Below the pieces are notes generated by a model. That model saw only the letters and a list, made by a program, of their open reading frames with translations, was not told where the DNA came from and made no database searches. From Bacteroidales bacterium (GTDB lineage: Bacteria; Bacteroidota; Bacteroidia; Bacteroidales; GWA2-32-17): a DNA stretch of 33,443 nt. Position numbers and translations under genes: made by a program. This document shows positions 18,698 through 28,142 of the stretch, piece after piece; the first letter of the stretch is position 1, and each line of letters begins with the position of its first letter. The stretch covers positions 1 through 33,443 of the forward strand of contig JABUFC010000036.1 of NCBI GenBank assembly GCA_013314715.1. Reading direction: 5' to 3'.

Positions 18698-18725
18698 ATT
18701 CAACCAAATTGATTATCTTTGTATT

Positions 18726-21700
18726 ATGAAACTACGGGCAATTATAGTAACTCTAGTTATTTTATCTCTTAGCTTTGCTGCATATAGTCAATTTAATTAT
18801 TCAAGATTAAAGCTTTGGCTTACTTCAGACACCATTGATACAGTTAATAATAAAATTACTCATTGGTTTGACAGAAGTGGCTATCATTACGATTTAAGCC
18901 AAACTATACCCAACTGGCAACCTACATTTTCTTTTAGCCCTATTCTAAATCATAATACACTATGTTTTGATGGAAACGACCTCCTTAATTCACCTAACCT
19001 CAACCTTTTAAATTGTGAAATTTTTATGATAGCTAAAGGATATGAAGTTAATAATCAATATTTCGGATTTGGAAGTGGATATTATGTTAATTTTCTTAAT
19101 GATCGATCTATTATTTACCTTGAAGGAGGAAATTATAGATATTTTACACCACAACAAAATACCAACGTTTTTCAAATTCATAATTTTGGATGGAGTAATG
19201 GAGATGCATCTACTGCATTCTTAAATATCAACAACATACCTTTAAATTACGGGAGTACCATTGCTAATACAGGCTTTATACTTAATGACTTAAAAGTTGG
19301 AGCCAATGCATTAAAAGGAGAAATTGCTGAAATTATTGTTTTCGATACTATTTTAAACCCAACCCTACGCGATAGTGTCGTTTTGTATCTTCAAAATAAA
19401 TACGCACCACCTGTGCGTTTACCTAACGATACGATACTTAATACTTTCTGTACTATTACCATAAAGCCACAAGGTTATTTTACTGCTTACCTTTGGAACA
19501 CCGGTGAAACAACTGATAGCATTACCGTTCAATCTACAGGATATTATAAAGTTACAGCCACCGACATTTTTGGACGACAAAGCACCGATAGTATTTGGGT
19601 GCAATTCCCAGAGGCACAGTTTGCTAGCACCTATCAGCTATGTTTTGGCGATTCGATGCTTATTACATCTGCGTTAGGCAATAGCATGAATTATAACTGG
19701 AGCAACGGAGGAAATCAAAGTTATACCTATGTAAAACAAGAAGGTTGGTATTATGTAACCATTACTGACGCACAATATTGTTATTACATCGATTCTTTCT
19801 TTGTCGATATTGACAGTTTGGCCATGCATCCGCTCTTTGTAAGCGATACCACTCACTTATGCGAGGGCAATTTACTTAACTTTAATCCCTATAGCTTTCC
19901 TATTGCACATTACCTGTGGCAACCAACCGGTGATACGCTACCACAGACTACCGTTACACAAAGCGGCTATTATACGCTAAGCGTTACAGATGTTGTTGGA
20001 TGCCAAAACAAAGATTCTATTTTTGTTGATATTATTGGAAGCATTCCAATGATTGATTTCACATTTGACACCATTTGTTTAGGAACCATAACGACTTTCA
20101 CTAATTTATCTTCATTAAATTACGATTCTTTATTATGGGAATTTGGAGATGGCAGCATTTCAAAAGATTTTAATACAACTCATTTATTTTTAGCATCTGG
20201 CAATTATTGGGTTAAGCTAACATTATATAACGGAGCTTGTAGTAATTACGTTACGAAAACAATAATAGTTAAAGAAAAACCTATTGCTAATTTTAATTAT
20301 TCATTGTCATGTACAGGGTTACCTACCAACTTTTATAACTTATCATACAGCAATGATAGTATTATAGAAACACTTTGGAACTTTGATGGAATTCATACAA
20401 GTACCTCAAATAATCCTTCTTTTATCTTTACAAACAATGGGAATTATTCGGTTTCATTAAATATTACCTCTGCAAATGGATGCAAAGATTCGATTATTAA
20501 AACTATTAATATATCTGATTCCGCAGTTTTGCCAATTATTAGTTTATATTACCCGGAAAATAATATTACTATTGCCAATAATCAAGTTAATTTTGTTTGG
20601 ACTGCAAGTAATGCCATAAAATATATCTTTGAATTATCTCTTGATTCATTTGTAACTATTATAACTTCCGATACAACTGTATATAATTATGTCCATTTAT
20701 TTCTAGAAAATAAAACATATTTTTGGAGAATAAAGGCATTTAATTATTGCAATCAAGAAAGCATTTCTGAAATATATAAATTTAGCGTTTTTACTCCTCA
20801 GACTTTAAATGGTTTAAAACTTTGGCTTACTTCAGACACCATTGATACAGTTAATAATAAAATTACTCATTGGTTTGACAGAAGTGGCTATCATTACGAT
20901 TTAAGCCAAACTATACCCAACTGGCAACCTACATTTTCTTTTAGCCCTATTCTAAATCATAATACACTATGTTTTGATGGAAACGACCTCCTTAATTCAC
21001 CTAACCTCAACCTTTTAAATTGTGAAATTTTTATGATAGCTAAAGGATATGAAGTTAATAATCAATATTTCGGATTTGGAAGTGGATATTATGTTAATTT
21101 TCTTAATGATCGATCTATTATTTACCTTGAAGGAGGAAATTATAGATATTTTACACCACAACAAAATACCAACGTTTTTCAAATTCATAATTTTGGATGG
21201 AGTAATGGAGATGCATCTACTGCATTCTTAAATATCAACAACATACCTTTAAATTACGGGAGTACCATTGCTAATACAGGCTTTATACTTAATGACTTAA
21301 AAGTTGGAGCCAATGCATTAAAAGGAGAAATTGCTGAAATTATTGTTTTCGATACTATTTTAAACCCAACCCTACGCGATAGTGTCGTTTTGTATCTTCA
21401 AAATAAATACGCACCACCTGTGCGTTTACCTAACGATACGATACTTAATACTTTCTGTACTATTACCATAAAGCCACAAGGTTATTTTACTGCTTACCTT
21501 TGGAACACCGGTGAAACAACTGATAGCATTACCGTTCAATCTACAGGATATTATAAAGTTACAGCCACCGACATTTTTGGACGACAAAGCACCGATAGTA
21601 TTTGGGTGCAATTCCCAGAGGCACAGTTTGCTAGCACCTATCAGCTATGTTTTGGCGATTCGATGCTTATTACATCTGCGTTAGGCAATAGCATGAATTA

Positions 21701-23846
21701 TAACTGGAGCAACGGAGGAAATCAAAGTTATACCTATGTAAAACAAGAAGGTTGGTATTATGTAACCATTACTGACGCACAATATTGTTATTATATCGAT
21801 TCTTTCTTTGTCGATATTGACAGTTTAGCCATGCATCCGCTCTTTGTAAGCGATACCACGCACTTATGCGAAGGTAATTCGCTTAGCTTTAATTCTTATA
21901 ATTTCCCTATTGCACATTACCTGTGGCAACCAACCGGTGATACGCTACCACAGACTACCGTTACACAAAGCGGTTATTATACGCTAAGCGTTACAGATGT
22001 TGTTGGATGCCAAAACAAAGATTCTATTTTTGTAGAGATTACAGGCAAGGCACCTATTGCCAATTTTTCGGCTACCCATACATGCAAAGGCGACAGTACA
22101 CTTTTTACAGATTTATCTATTCCACTCGACAGTTCACCCATCAATACCTGGCAATGGATTATTAACAACGACACCCTCAACGAACAAAATCCATCGTATT
22201 TGTTTTCGCAATATGGTACTTATGCCATTAAACTAAATGTAGGCACCGAAGCAGGTTGTTTTCAAACGAACGAACAAAACATTACTGTTCACCCACTACC
22301 CATTTGCGATTTTGACGCTATTCGATTATGCAACAACCACGCTACTTATTTCTCTTCTCATTCTCATATTCCAGTAGGCTCTATTGCTGGCTTAACCTGG
22401 AAATGGGGAGATGGAACGTTCAGCTTCGATAGCGACACTACTCATATCTACGCATTACCCAACAACTACACAGTAACACTTATTGCCGAAAGCGATGAGG
22501 GTTGTATCGATAGTATTGCACAAAATATCGAAATTAAACCAAGCCCCGTAGCCGGTTTTGATGTTTCGCCTTCGTGCAATGAGAACCCTACTTTTTTTGC
22601 CGATACCAGTCAAACCTATTACTATAACCCTATTATGCACTGGGAGTGGTGGTTTGGCGATGGTGCTACTTCTTTTACTCAACACCCCCAACATGTATAT
22701 CAGCAAAGCGGAAATTATATAATTACATTAGCCATACAATCGCTCAATGGATGCAGCGATACTGTTCAAAAAAACATTTTAGTTTCCACAAAACCACAGG
22801 CAAATTTTATTGCAGATACCGCATGTGTTCATCAACCTTTAATTTTAGAAGATGCTTCATCAATAATAAATGGTACTATTGACGAATGGAATTGGTATGT
22901 TCATAATAATTTTGTTTCTTCATTGCAAAATGCAACTTTAACACTCACATCTTCGGGTAGCTTGCCTATAACACTAATTGTTACCTCCAATACTCGATGC
23001 ACCGATACCATCACAAAAAACATTACCGTTTATCCCAAACCCAGCGTAAATTTCGACCTTCAACCGACTTATGGAGCTGTTCCATTAACGGTATATTTCA
23101 ATAACCTATCTGAATTTGGACAATCATATTGGAATTTCGGCGATGGTAGTACATCAACCATTACTCAGCCAACACATAATTTTACCGATACAGGCAAATA
23201 CACCATTTGGCTTACCTTAACCAACATTCACGGATGCAAAGATTCTATTTCTAAAACAGTATTAGTTGTGCCAAATTGGCTCGATTTAGCTATTGAAAAA
23301 ATATTTTATATTAAAGACAATCTATTTTTAACGGTTCAGGTTTTAGTCGCCAATGTGGGTACACTTCCTATCGAAAATCCCTATGTAACTCTTATGGTCG
23401 ATGGCAATCGTTTAGTTTCTGAATTAATTACCGACACTCTTTTTTCGGGCGATAAAATTATGTACACCTTTACAAGTAAAATACCTATAGCCGATGCAAC
23501 TCCTTCATATATATGCGTTCAAGGACAAGTATGGCAAACACAAAATGAAGTCAACAATCAAAATAATGAGCAATGCATTGCCTTAAGCGAAGAAGAACAA
23601 TTACTTAATTTTTACCCCAATCCTGCTCAAAACAATATTCATATTCTATTGCAATTAGATGAGGATCAAACTATTTATATTCAGTTAACAGATATTACAG
23701 GCAAAAAACTGCTATATCAACCATTAACACTGGAAAAAAGCTTTCATCAACTAAATATTTCTTTGGAAAACCTCTCACAAGGAATTTATATTATACAAAT
23801 ACGAACGAAAAAAAATACCTTTGTGCATAAATTTATGAAAGAATAG
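18726..23846 (+). CDS. Giant T9SS-secreted LamG-like/PKD repeat protein with internal duplication
   Basis: A 1706-residue surface or secreted protein. A signal peptide (MKLRAIIVTLVILSLSFAAYS, then Gln) is followed by a LamG/concanavalin-like domain at about 27-226 (LKLWLTSDTIDT, HWFDRSG). Three Ig-like modules of about 65 residues fill 230-434. Two PKD-like domains lie at about 437-598 (LLWEFGDGS, TLWNFDG), then a fibronectin-III-like module to about 690. A second LamG plus three Ig modules covers 699-1103 and is almost identical to the first set. About five PKD or PKD-like domains follow (WKWGDGTF, WEWWFGDGA, YWNFGDGS), a CARDB-like domain near 1516-1620, and a type A T9SS sorting domain from LLNFYPNPAQNN (near 1626) to the C-terminal KFMKE. 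It should cross the outer membrane by T9SS. An adhesive or matrix role is inferred; no enzyme motif is visible. Confidence 0.9.
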   Translation: MKLRAIIVTLVILSLSFAAYSQFNYSRLKLWLTSDTIDTVNNKITHWFDRSGYHYDLSQTIPNWQPTFSFSPILNHNTLCFDGNDLLNSPNLNLLNCEIFMIAKGYEVNNQYFGFGSGYYVNFLNDRSIIYLEGGNYRYFTPQQNTNVFQIHNFGWSNGDASTAFLNINNIPLNYGSTIANTGFILNDLKVGANALKGEIAEIIVFDTILNPTLRDSVVLYLQNKYAPPVRLPNDTILNTFCTITIKPQGYFTAYLWNTGETTDSITVQSTGYYKVTATDIFGRQSTDSIWVQFPEAQFASTYQLCFGDSMLITSALGNSMNYNWSNGGNQSYTYVKQEGWYYVTITDAQYCYYIDSFFVDIDSLAMHPLFVSDTTHLCEGNLLNFNPYSFPIAHYLWQPTGDTLPQTTVTQSGYYTLSVTDVVGCQNKDSIFVDIIGSIPMIDFTFDTICLGTITTFTNLSSLNYDSLLWEFGDGSISKDFNTTHLFLASGNYWVKLTLYNGACSNYVTKTIIVKEKPIANFNYSLSCTGLPTNFYNLSYSNDSIIETLWNFDGIHTSTSNNPSFIFTNNGNYSVSLNITSANGCKDSIIKTINISDSAVLPIISLYYPENNITIANNQVNFVWTASNAIKYIFELSLDSFVTIITSDTTVYNYVHLFLENKTYFWRIKAFNYCNQESISEIYKFSVFTPQTLNGLKLWLTSDTIDTVNNKITHWFDRSGYHYDLSQTIPNWQPTFSFSPILNHNTLCFDGNDLLNSPNLNLLNCEIFMIAKGYEVNNQYFGFGSGYYVNFLNDRSIIYLEGGNYRYFTPQQNTNVFQIHNFGWSNGDASTAFLNINNIPLNYGSTIANTGFILNDLKVGANALKGEIAEIIVFDTILNPTLRDSVVLYLQNKYAPPVRLPNDTILNTFCTITIKPQGYFTAYLWNTGETTDSITVQSTGYYKVTATDIFGRQSTDSIWVQFPEAQFASTYQLCFGDSMLITSALGNSMNYNWSNGGNQSYTYVKQEGWYYVTITDAQYCYYIDSFFVDIDSLAMHPLFVSDTTHLCEGNSLSFNSYNFPIAHYLWQPTGDTLPQTTVTQSGYYTLSVTDVVGCQNKDSIFVEITGKAPIANFSATHTCKGDSTLFTDLSIPLDSSPINTWQWIINNDTLNEQNPSYLFSQYGTYAIKLNVGTEAGCFQTNEQNITVHPLPICDFDAIRLCNNHATYFSSHSHIPVGSIAGLTWKWGDGTFSFDSDTTHIYALPNNYTVTLIAESDEGCIDSIAQNIEIKPSPVAGFDVSPSCNENPTFFADTSQTYYYNPIMHWEWWFGDGATSFTQHPQHVYQQSGNYIITLAIQSLNGCSDTVQKNILVSTKPQANFIADTACVHQPLILEDASSIINGTIDEWNWYVHNNFVSSLQNATLTLTSSGSLPITLIVTSNTRCTDTITKNITVYPKPSVNFDLQPTYGAVPLTVYFNNLSEFGQSYWNFGDGSTSTITQPTHNFTDTGKYTIWLTLTNIHGCKDSISKTVLVVPNWLDLAIEKIFYIKDNLFLTVQVLVANVGTLPIENPYVTLMVDGNRLVSELITDTLFSGDKIMYTFTSKIPIADATPSYICVQGQVWQTQNEVNNQNNEQCIALSEEEQLLNFYPNPAQNNIHILLQLDEDQTIYIQLTDITGKKLLYQPLTLEKSFHQLNISLENLSQGIYIIQIRTKKNTFVHKFMKE
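18813..20026 (+). repeat. Internal duplication, copy 1 (1214 bp)
   Basis: Direct repeat of 20820-22033 at a constant offset of 2007 bp with no indels. Reading both copies by eye, the first 974 bp (18813-19786) show no difference. The remaining 240 bp hold roughly 14 substitutions, clustered at 19787, 19820 and about 19857-19904. It encodes the LamG-like domain plus three Ig-like modules. Confidence 0.95.
20820..22033 (+). repeat. Internal duplication, copy 2 (1214 bp)
   Basis: Second copy of the 1214-bp unit. Protein differences from copy 1 fall only near its C-terminal end, for example NSLSFNSYNFPIAHY against NLLNFNPYSFPIAHY. The two copies are separated by a 793-bp unique segment (20027-20819) that encodes PKD and fibronectin-III-like modules. 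Confidence 0.95.
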
Positions 23847-23847
23847 T

Positions 23848-24432
23848 ATGGATTTGATTTTTGCTTCGAATAATAAACACAAAGCCGAAGAAATAAGACT
23901 CTTACTACCCACCCATATTCGTTTACTAACGCTGTCGGAGGTAGGCTTTTTTAAAGAAATAGAAGAAACAGGGCTAACTTTAGAAGAAAATGCACGCATA
24001 AAGGCAAGAACTGTTTTTAACGAAATTAAACAACCCGTTTTTGCCGATGATACAGGACTCGAAGTAGAAGCATTGGGTGGTAAGCCAGGCGTTTATTCGG
24101 CACGTTACGCGGGTGAAGATGGCAACTCAGATGCTAATATGAAAAAACTCCTTCGTGAAATGAAGGATATTCAAAATCGTAATGCTCAATTTCGCTGTTG
24201 TATTGTTTTAATTGTAAACGAAAAAGAATATTTATTTAATGGTATCGTAAGAGGGACAATAGCTCATTCGCCTCGAGGAAACAATGGTTTTGGCTACGAT
24301 CCTATTTTTGTCCCCGAAGGCGATATACATACCTTTGCAGAAATTCCTCTTTGTGTAAAAAATACATTGAGCCATCGCACATTAGCTATAAAGCAAATGA
24401 TCGAATTTATAAATCAAACCATGCATGCTTAA
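23848..24432 (+). CDS. rdgB: RdgB/HAM1 non-canonical purine NTP pyrophosphatase
   Basis: Hydrolyses ITP, dITP and XTP to the monophosphates, keeping deaminated purines out of DNA and RNA. The 194-residue protein has the full set of family blocks: ASNNKHKAEEI (7-16 region, nucleotide phosphate contact), FADDTGLEVEALGGKPGVYS (catalytic Asp pair), SARYAG, NGFGYDPIFVPEG and LSHRTLAIKQM. Length is normal. The ATG is 1 bp after the T9SS gene stop, and the 3' end overlaps aroB by 8 bp, so it sits inside a tight plus-strand unit. The preceding partner is unusual for a housekeeping enzyme. Confidence 0.96.
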   Translation: MDLIFASNNKHKAEEIRLLLPTHIRLLTLSEVGFFKEIEETGLTLEENARIKARTVFNEIKQPVFADDTGLEVEALGGKPGVYSARYAGEDGNSDANMKKLLREMKDIQNRNAQFRCCIVLIVNEKEYLFNGIVRGTIAHSPRGNNGFGYDPIFVPEGDIHTFAEIPLCVKNTLSHRTLAIKQMIEFINQTMHA

Positions 24433-25468
24433 GCCTATAACATATCAACACGCCAGAGGGGAATGCAAAATTATTTTCAATCCCTTTTCGTTGTTTGTAC
24501 ATCAACTACCACAAAATTCGGTTTTTATTGTCGATAAAAACGTTTATCAATTATACCTTAACATTTTCAATAAAATAAAAAAACCTATTTATATTTATCA
24601 AGCCAGCGAAAAAAGAAAAACGCTGAAATCATTAGAATATATTTTTAATTTTTTTTATGATAATGCCGTTGATAGAGGATTTACCATAGCCGTTGTAGGA
24701 GGTGGTATAACGTGCGATATTGGTGCTATGGCTGCGTCTTTATGGAAACGAGGTTGCAAACTCGTACTGGTGCCAACAACGCTTTTAGCAATGATAGACG
24801 CAGCAATCGGCGGAAAAACAGCGATCAATTTTCATTCAATAAAAAACAGCGTTGGTACTTTTTATCATGCCGATAAAATTTGGATCGATACTAAGTTTTT
24901 AAACACACTTCCCATAGAAATCTATACAGAAGGTATTCCAGAAATCATCAAACATGCCCTATCGCTTAATAAAAATTTACTCGAGCAACTTATAAAAATC
25001 AATGCTGATTCTTTTGGGTATCTAAAAAATATAAGTGATGACATCATTTACGAAAACATTATAACCAAACTAAGCATCGTAACTTCCGACCCTGAAGAAA
25101 AAAACATAAGAAAAATATTAAACGTGGGGCATACGGTTGGACATGCATTTGAACTCTCGTATGGACTACCTCACGGAATAGCTGTGGCTAATGGCATTCT
25201 TGTAGAACTTGAAACATTCAATTTACTGGGCTACATTGACGATCCCTCAGTATTAACTATATCAAAAACACTTTTAAAACCATTTATATCTAATAAAATA
25301 AAAAAAGAAATTGAACCTTTATTGCCATTTTTGTTACAAGATAAAAAACGAAATATGGACGAAATTTCTATTCCGATTGTAAAATCAATTGGAAATACCA
25401 TTATCCAAAATATTCAAATAACCGACTTTACAAAAGCCTTGCAAGAAGTACTTTTAAATGAACGTTAA
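24425..25468 (+). CDS. aroB: 3-dehydroquinate synthase
   Basis: Second step of the shikimate pathway: converts DAHP to 3-dehydroquinate using NAD+ and a divalent metal. The 347-residue protein has the NAD-binding VVGGGITCDIGAMAASLWKR, the substrate loop VPTTLLAMIDAAIGGKTAIN and KNSVGTFYHADKIWID. Metal ligands are in EGIPEIIKHAL (Glu), NVGHTVGHAFE (His) and GLPHGIAVANG (His). The start ATG overlaps the rdgB stop, and its end overlaps aroA by 11 bp, which suggests translational coupling through the three genes. The N-terminal 90 residues are weakly conserved. Confidence 0.95.
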   Translation: MLKPITYQHARGECKIIFNPFSLFVHQLPQNSVFIVDKNVYQLYLNIFNKIKKPIYIYQASEKRKTLKSLEYIFNFFYDNAVDRGFTIAVVGGGITCDIGAMAASLWKRGCKLVLVPTTLLAMIDAAIGGKTAINFHSIKNSVGTFYHADKIWIDTKFLNTLPIEIYTEGIPEIIKHALSLNKNLLEQLIKINADSFGYLKNISDDIIYENIITKLSIVTSDPEEKNIRKILNVGHTVGHAFELSYGLPHGIAVANGILVELETFNLLGYIDDPSVLTISKTLLKPFISNKIKKEIEPLLPFLLQDKKRNMDEISIPIVKSIGNTIIQNIQITDFTKALQEVLLNER

Positions 25469-26702
25469 AATCAACATACCTTATTTGAATGGGCAATGGA
25501 CAGCTCCATCATCTAAAAGTGAACTTATACGATTTATTGCCATTGCCATGCAGTGCGAAGAAACAAGCACACTAAATAACGTAACCTGGTGCAACGATAG
25601 CTATGCTATGCTCAACACAGCCGAAGCGTGGGGAGCTGATATCGAACTATCCGAAAATAGGTTACAAATTAAAGGCTGCATAGAACCACAATCGCACGAA
25701 TTCAATACAGGTGAATCGGCTCTTTGCCTACGTTTGATGATACCTATTTTGGCATGCCACAAAGGCACATACAAATTGCAAGCAGAAGGTACTTTGCTTA
25801 ATCGCCCTGTCGGCGAAATTGAAAACATTATCAAGCAACTGGGTGCTCATATCCAAACAAATCAGAATTTCCCACCTATAACCATTACCGGCAGTATTCA
25901 AGCTGGTAGCCTTACTATCGAGAATCCAATCACATCGCAAAATTTAAGCGGTTTGCTTATGGCATTGCCTTTATTAAAAGACAATAGTCGAATAGCTGTA
26001 AATAAACTCATTAGTCAACCTTATATTAAACTAACGCTTTCGTGTTTACAACAAGCAGGAATTAACATTACGGTCAATTCAATGTTTAACGAGTTTATTA
26101 TTCAAGGCAACCAAGCTTTTAAACCTATATCAACTTCAATAGAAGGCGATTGGAGTGCTGCATCGCTTTTTTTAGTTGCAGCCGCTATAAATGGTCAACT
26201 GCGATTAAAAAATCTTAATCCACAAAGTTTACAAGCCGATAAAGCAATATTAAATTTTATTTCAACTAAATACGACCATCAATACCATTGTAGAAAACAA
26301 GCCATTCAAGCTTTTGAAGCCGATATTACCCATTGCCCCGATTTATTTCCTGCCCTTATGGTTTTGGCTCTAAATGCAAACAATAGTTGCAAAATCACTG
26401 GCATTAACCGTTTATTATACAAAGAAAGCAATAGAATTGACAAGTTTATTGAAGAATTCTCAAAATTTGGTGGTAAATATAGCATTCAAGGCGATATACT
26501 CCATATACGACCACCCGAAAAAATAGACTCAGCAACCATTAACGCTCACAACGACCACCGCATAGCAATGGCTGCTGCTATGGCTACCATCGGAAGCGAT
26601 GCTGATGCTACTATTGTTGGGGCTGAGTGTGTTAATAAATCTTATCCTTCTTTTTGGGAAGACCTTCAATGTTTAGGTGCCAACCTTTCAATAAACAATT
26701 AA
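25458..26702 (+). CDS. aroA: EPSP synthase (3-phosphoshikimate 1-carboxyvinyltransferase), divergent
   Basis: Joins phosphoenolpyruvate and shikimate-3-phosphate in the sixth shikimate step. The 414-residue protein keeps the catalytic Lys in SSKSELIR, GDWSAASLFLVAAA, the catalytic Asp in CPDLFPALMVLAL, the PEP-contacting Glu-Ser-x-Arg-Ile block in YKESNRIDKF, and DHRIAMAAAMA near the C-terminus. The N-terminal domain departs from the common pattern: where most enzymes have NxGTxxR, this one has NTGESALCLRL, and LNRPVGEIENII follows. All core catalytic residues I can locate are present, so it is probably active. It overlaps aroB and directly abuts pgeF. Confidence 0.9.
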   Translation: MNVKINIPYLNGQWTAPSSKSELIRFIAIAMQCEETSTLNNVTWCNDSYAMLNTAEAWGADIELSENRLQIKGCIEPQSHEFNTGESALCLRLMIPILACHKGTYKLQAEGTLLNRPVGEIENIIKQLGAHIQTNQNFPPITITGSIQAGSLTIENPITSQNLSGLLMALPLLKDNSRIAVNKLISQPYIKLTLSCLQQAGINITVNSMFNEFIIQGNQAFKPISTSIEGDWSAASLFLVAAAINGQLRLKNLNPQSLQADKAILNFISTKYDHQYHCRKQAIQAFEADITHCPDLFPALMVLALNANNSCKITGINRLLYKESNRIDKFIEEFSKFGGKYSIQGDILHIRPPEKIDSATINAHNDHRIAMAAAMATIGSDADATIVGAECVNKSYPSFWEDLQCLGANLSINN

Positions 26703-27521
26703 ATGAAGCCTTACATTATACAACGAAAAAATCATATAGCATGGATTGAATTTCCCATTCTATCTCAATTTTCCGAGTTGGTGCATTTTTCTACCCTACG
26801 AATGGGAGGGTTTAGCAATCACCCACAAGCATCGCTCAACATGGGTTTTGTACGAACCGACTTCACAACCAAAGTAATCGAAAACCGAAAATTAGTAGCC
26901 GAATCCTTGGGTATACCTATTGAAAATATGATATTTTCGCGTCAAACTCATAGCGACCACATTGCCATAGTTTCTGCTGTTGATAAAGGCAAAGGCGTTT
27001 TTTATAAACCTACTGCTATACAAGATAATGATGGGTATGTAGTCTCCGAACCCCTTATTTGCCCAGTTGTAATGACTGCCGATTGCGTGCCTGTATTTCT
27101 CTACGACCCTCAAAACAAAATAGCATCGGTCGTACATTCGGGCTGGCGAGGAACCGTTCAACACATTGCATCCAAAGCGGTTGATATAATGGTAGCTAAA
27201 GGATCACATGTAAATAATATTGTAGCCGCCATAGGTCCATCGGCTGGAAGTTGTTGTTACCAAGTTGGCGAAGAAGTACTCGAAAAATTTGTTAGTGCAT
27301 ATGGAACTGAAGCCTATCGTTTCTTTTCATCACCCAAACCGCCCTTTACGGTAAATTTATGGGATGCTATACGCACTTCGCTCATACGAAGCGGTCTAAC
27401 ACCTAAACATATTGCCCAAACCGATTTATGCACTATTTGTAATCCACATATGTTTTTTTCTGCACGCAACAATAAAGGAATGACCGGCAGAATGGCTTCG
27501 GGCATAATGATTAAACCTTAA
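26703..27521 (+). CDS. pgeF: Multicopper-oxidase-like purine nucleoside hydrolase/PgeF (YfiH/LACC1 family)
   Basis: Member of the YfiH/YlmD/LACC1 family. Members have been described as zinc-dependent purine nucleoside phosphorylase/adenosine deaminases and, in E. coli, as a peptidoglycan editing factor. The 272-residue protein has the family blocks FSRQTHSD (His ligand), VVMTADCVPVFLYDP (Cys ligand), ASVVHSGWRGTVQH (His ligand) and AAIGPSAGSCCYQVGEEV. The C-terminal block is QTDLCTICNPHMFFSARN. The start codon immediately follows the aroA stop, so the two are co-transcribed. Which of the family's activities applies cannot be told here. Confidence 0.9.
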   Translation: MKPYIIQRKNHIAWIEFPILSQFSELVHFSTLRMGGFSNHPQASLNMGFVRTDFTTKVIENRKLVAESLGIPIENMIFSRQTHSDHIAIVSAVDKGKGVFYKPTAIQDNDGYVVSEPLICPVVMTADCVPVFLYDPQNKIASVVHSGWRGTVQHIASKAVDIMVAKGSHVNNIVAAIGPSAGSCCYQVGEEVLEKFVSAYGTEAYRFFSSPKPPFTVNLWDAIRTSLIRSGLTPKHIAQTDLCTICNPHMFFSARNNKGMTGRMASGIMIKP

Positions 27522-27561
27522 ACATAAAACTCTACTAAAAAATTTAATTGAGCGACAATAA

Positions 27562-28050
27562 CTATATTTTTCTAATTCTACCTTTATCGGAGCATTGCTT
27601 TATTAGTATTGAAATAGATGATTGCAGCAAAGGATGCTCCCATTCGGGGCTAATCTCTTGCAATGGCAATAAAACAAATAAACGTTCGTGCAAATGTGGA
27701 TGAGGTAATGTTAATATAGATGAAGTTAACAAACATTTATCACAAAAGAGAATATCTAAATCAATTATTCGATCAACATAAAACGTTTCATTAACATTAC
27801 TACGTCGTCGACCCATTTTTTTTTCAATATCTAACAAAAAAGCTAAAAGTTGTTCAGCCTCAAAATAACTTTCGTATAAAATAACTGCATTGTAAAACCA
27901 ATTTTCGCTTTTATACCCCCAAGGCTCTGACTCATAAATTGAAGATTGCTTTAATACCTTACCTCCCAGATCTTTTATAGCTTCAATTGCCTGATTTATA
28001 TTACTAATACGATTCCCAATATTACTACCTAAACTAATCCCGTATAACAT
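27562..28050 (-). CDS. folK: 2-amino-4-hydroxy-6-hydroxymethyldihydropteridine pyrophosphokinase
   Basis: Transfers pyrophosphate from ATP to 6-hydroxymethyldihydropterin in folate synthesis. The 162-residue protein has LGSNIGNR at the N-terminus, SSIYESEPWGY (pterin-binding loop), FYNAVI, and KKMGRRRSN. The metal- and ATP-binding DRIIDLDILFCD is followed by LPHPHLHERLFVLLPLQEI. Length is normal and all hallmark residues are present. Its 3' end converges on pgeF (40 bp apart, no clear terminator). Its 5' end diverges from dnaE across 92 bp. Confidence 0.95.
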   Translation of the reverse strand: MLYGISLGSNIGNRISNINQAIEAIKDLGGKVLKQSSIYESEPWGYKSENWFYNAVILYESYFEAEQLLAFLLDIEKKMGRRRSNVNETFYVDRIIDLDILFCDKCLLTSSILTLPHPHLHERLFVLLPLQEISPEWEHPLLQSSISILIKQCSDKGRIRKI

Positions 28051-28142
28051 TCTTAAATTGTTAATAAAAAGCTTCTAAAGTTATGAACAATTCTAATCAA
28101 ATACGCATACTAATTCTTAATTTTACGAAAAATATTTTTTTT

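Noticed and set aside
18726-23846. The duplication as a pure assembly artefact
   Set aside because: The copies differ by about 14 bases and are separated by 793 bp of unique sequence in one open frame. Long-read confirmation is still wanted, but an artefact would normally give identical copies.
28083-28142. Earlier start for dnaE
   Set aside because: The added 20 residues precede the PHP motif that normally begins the protein, and read like AT-rich upstream sequence.
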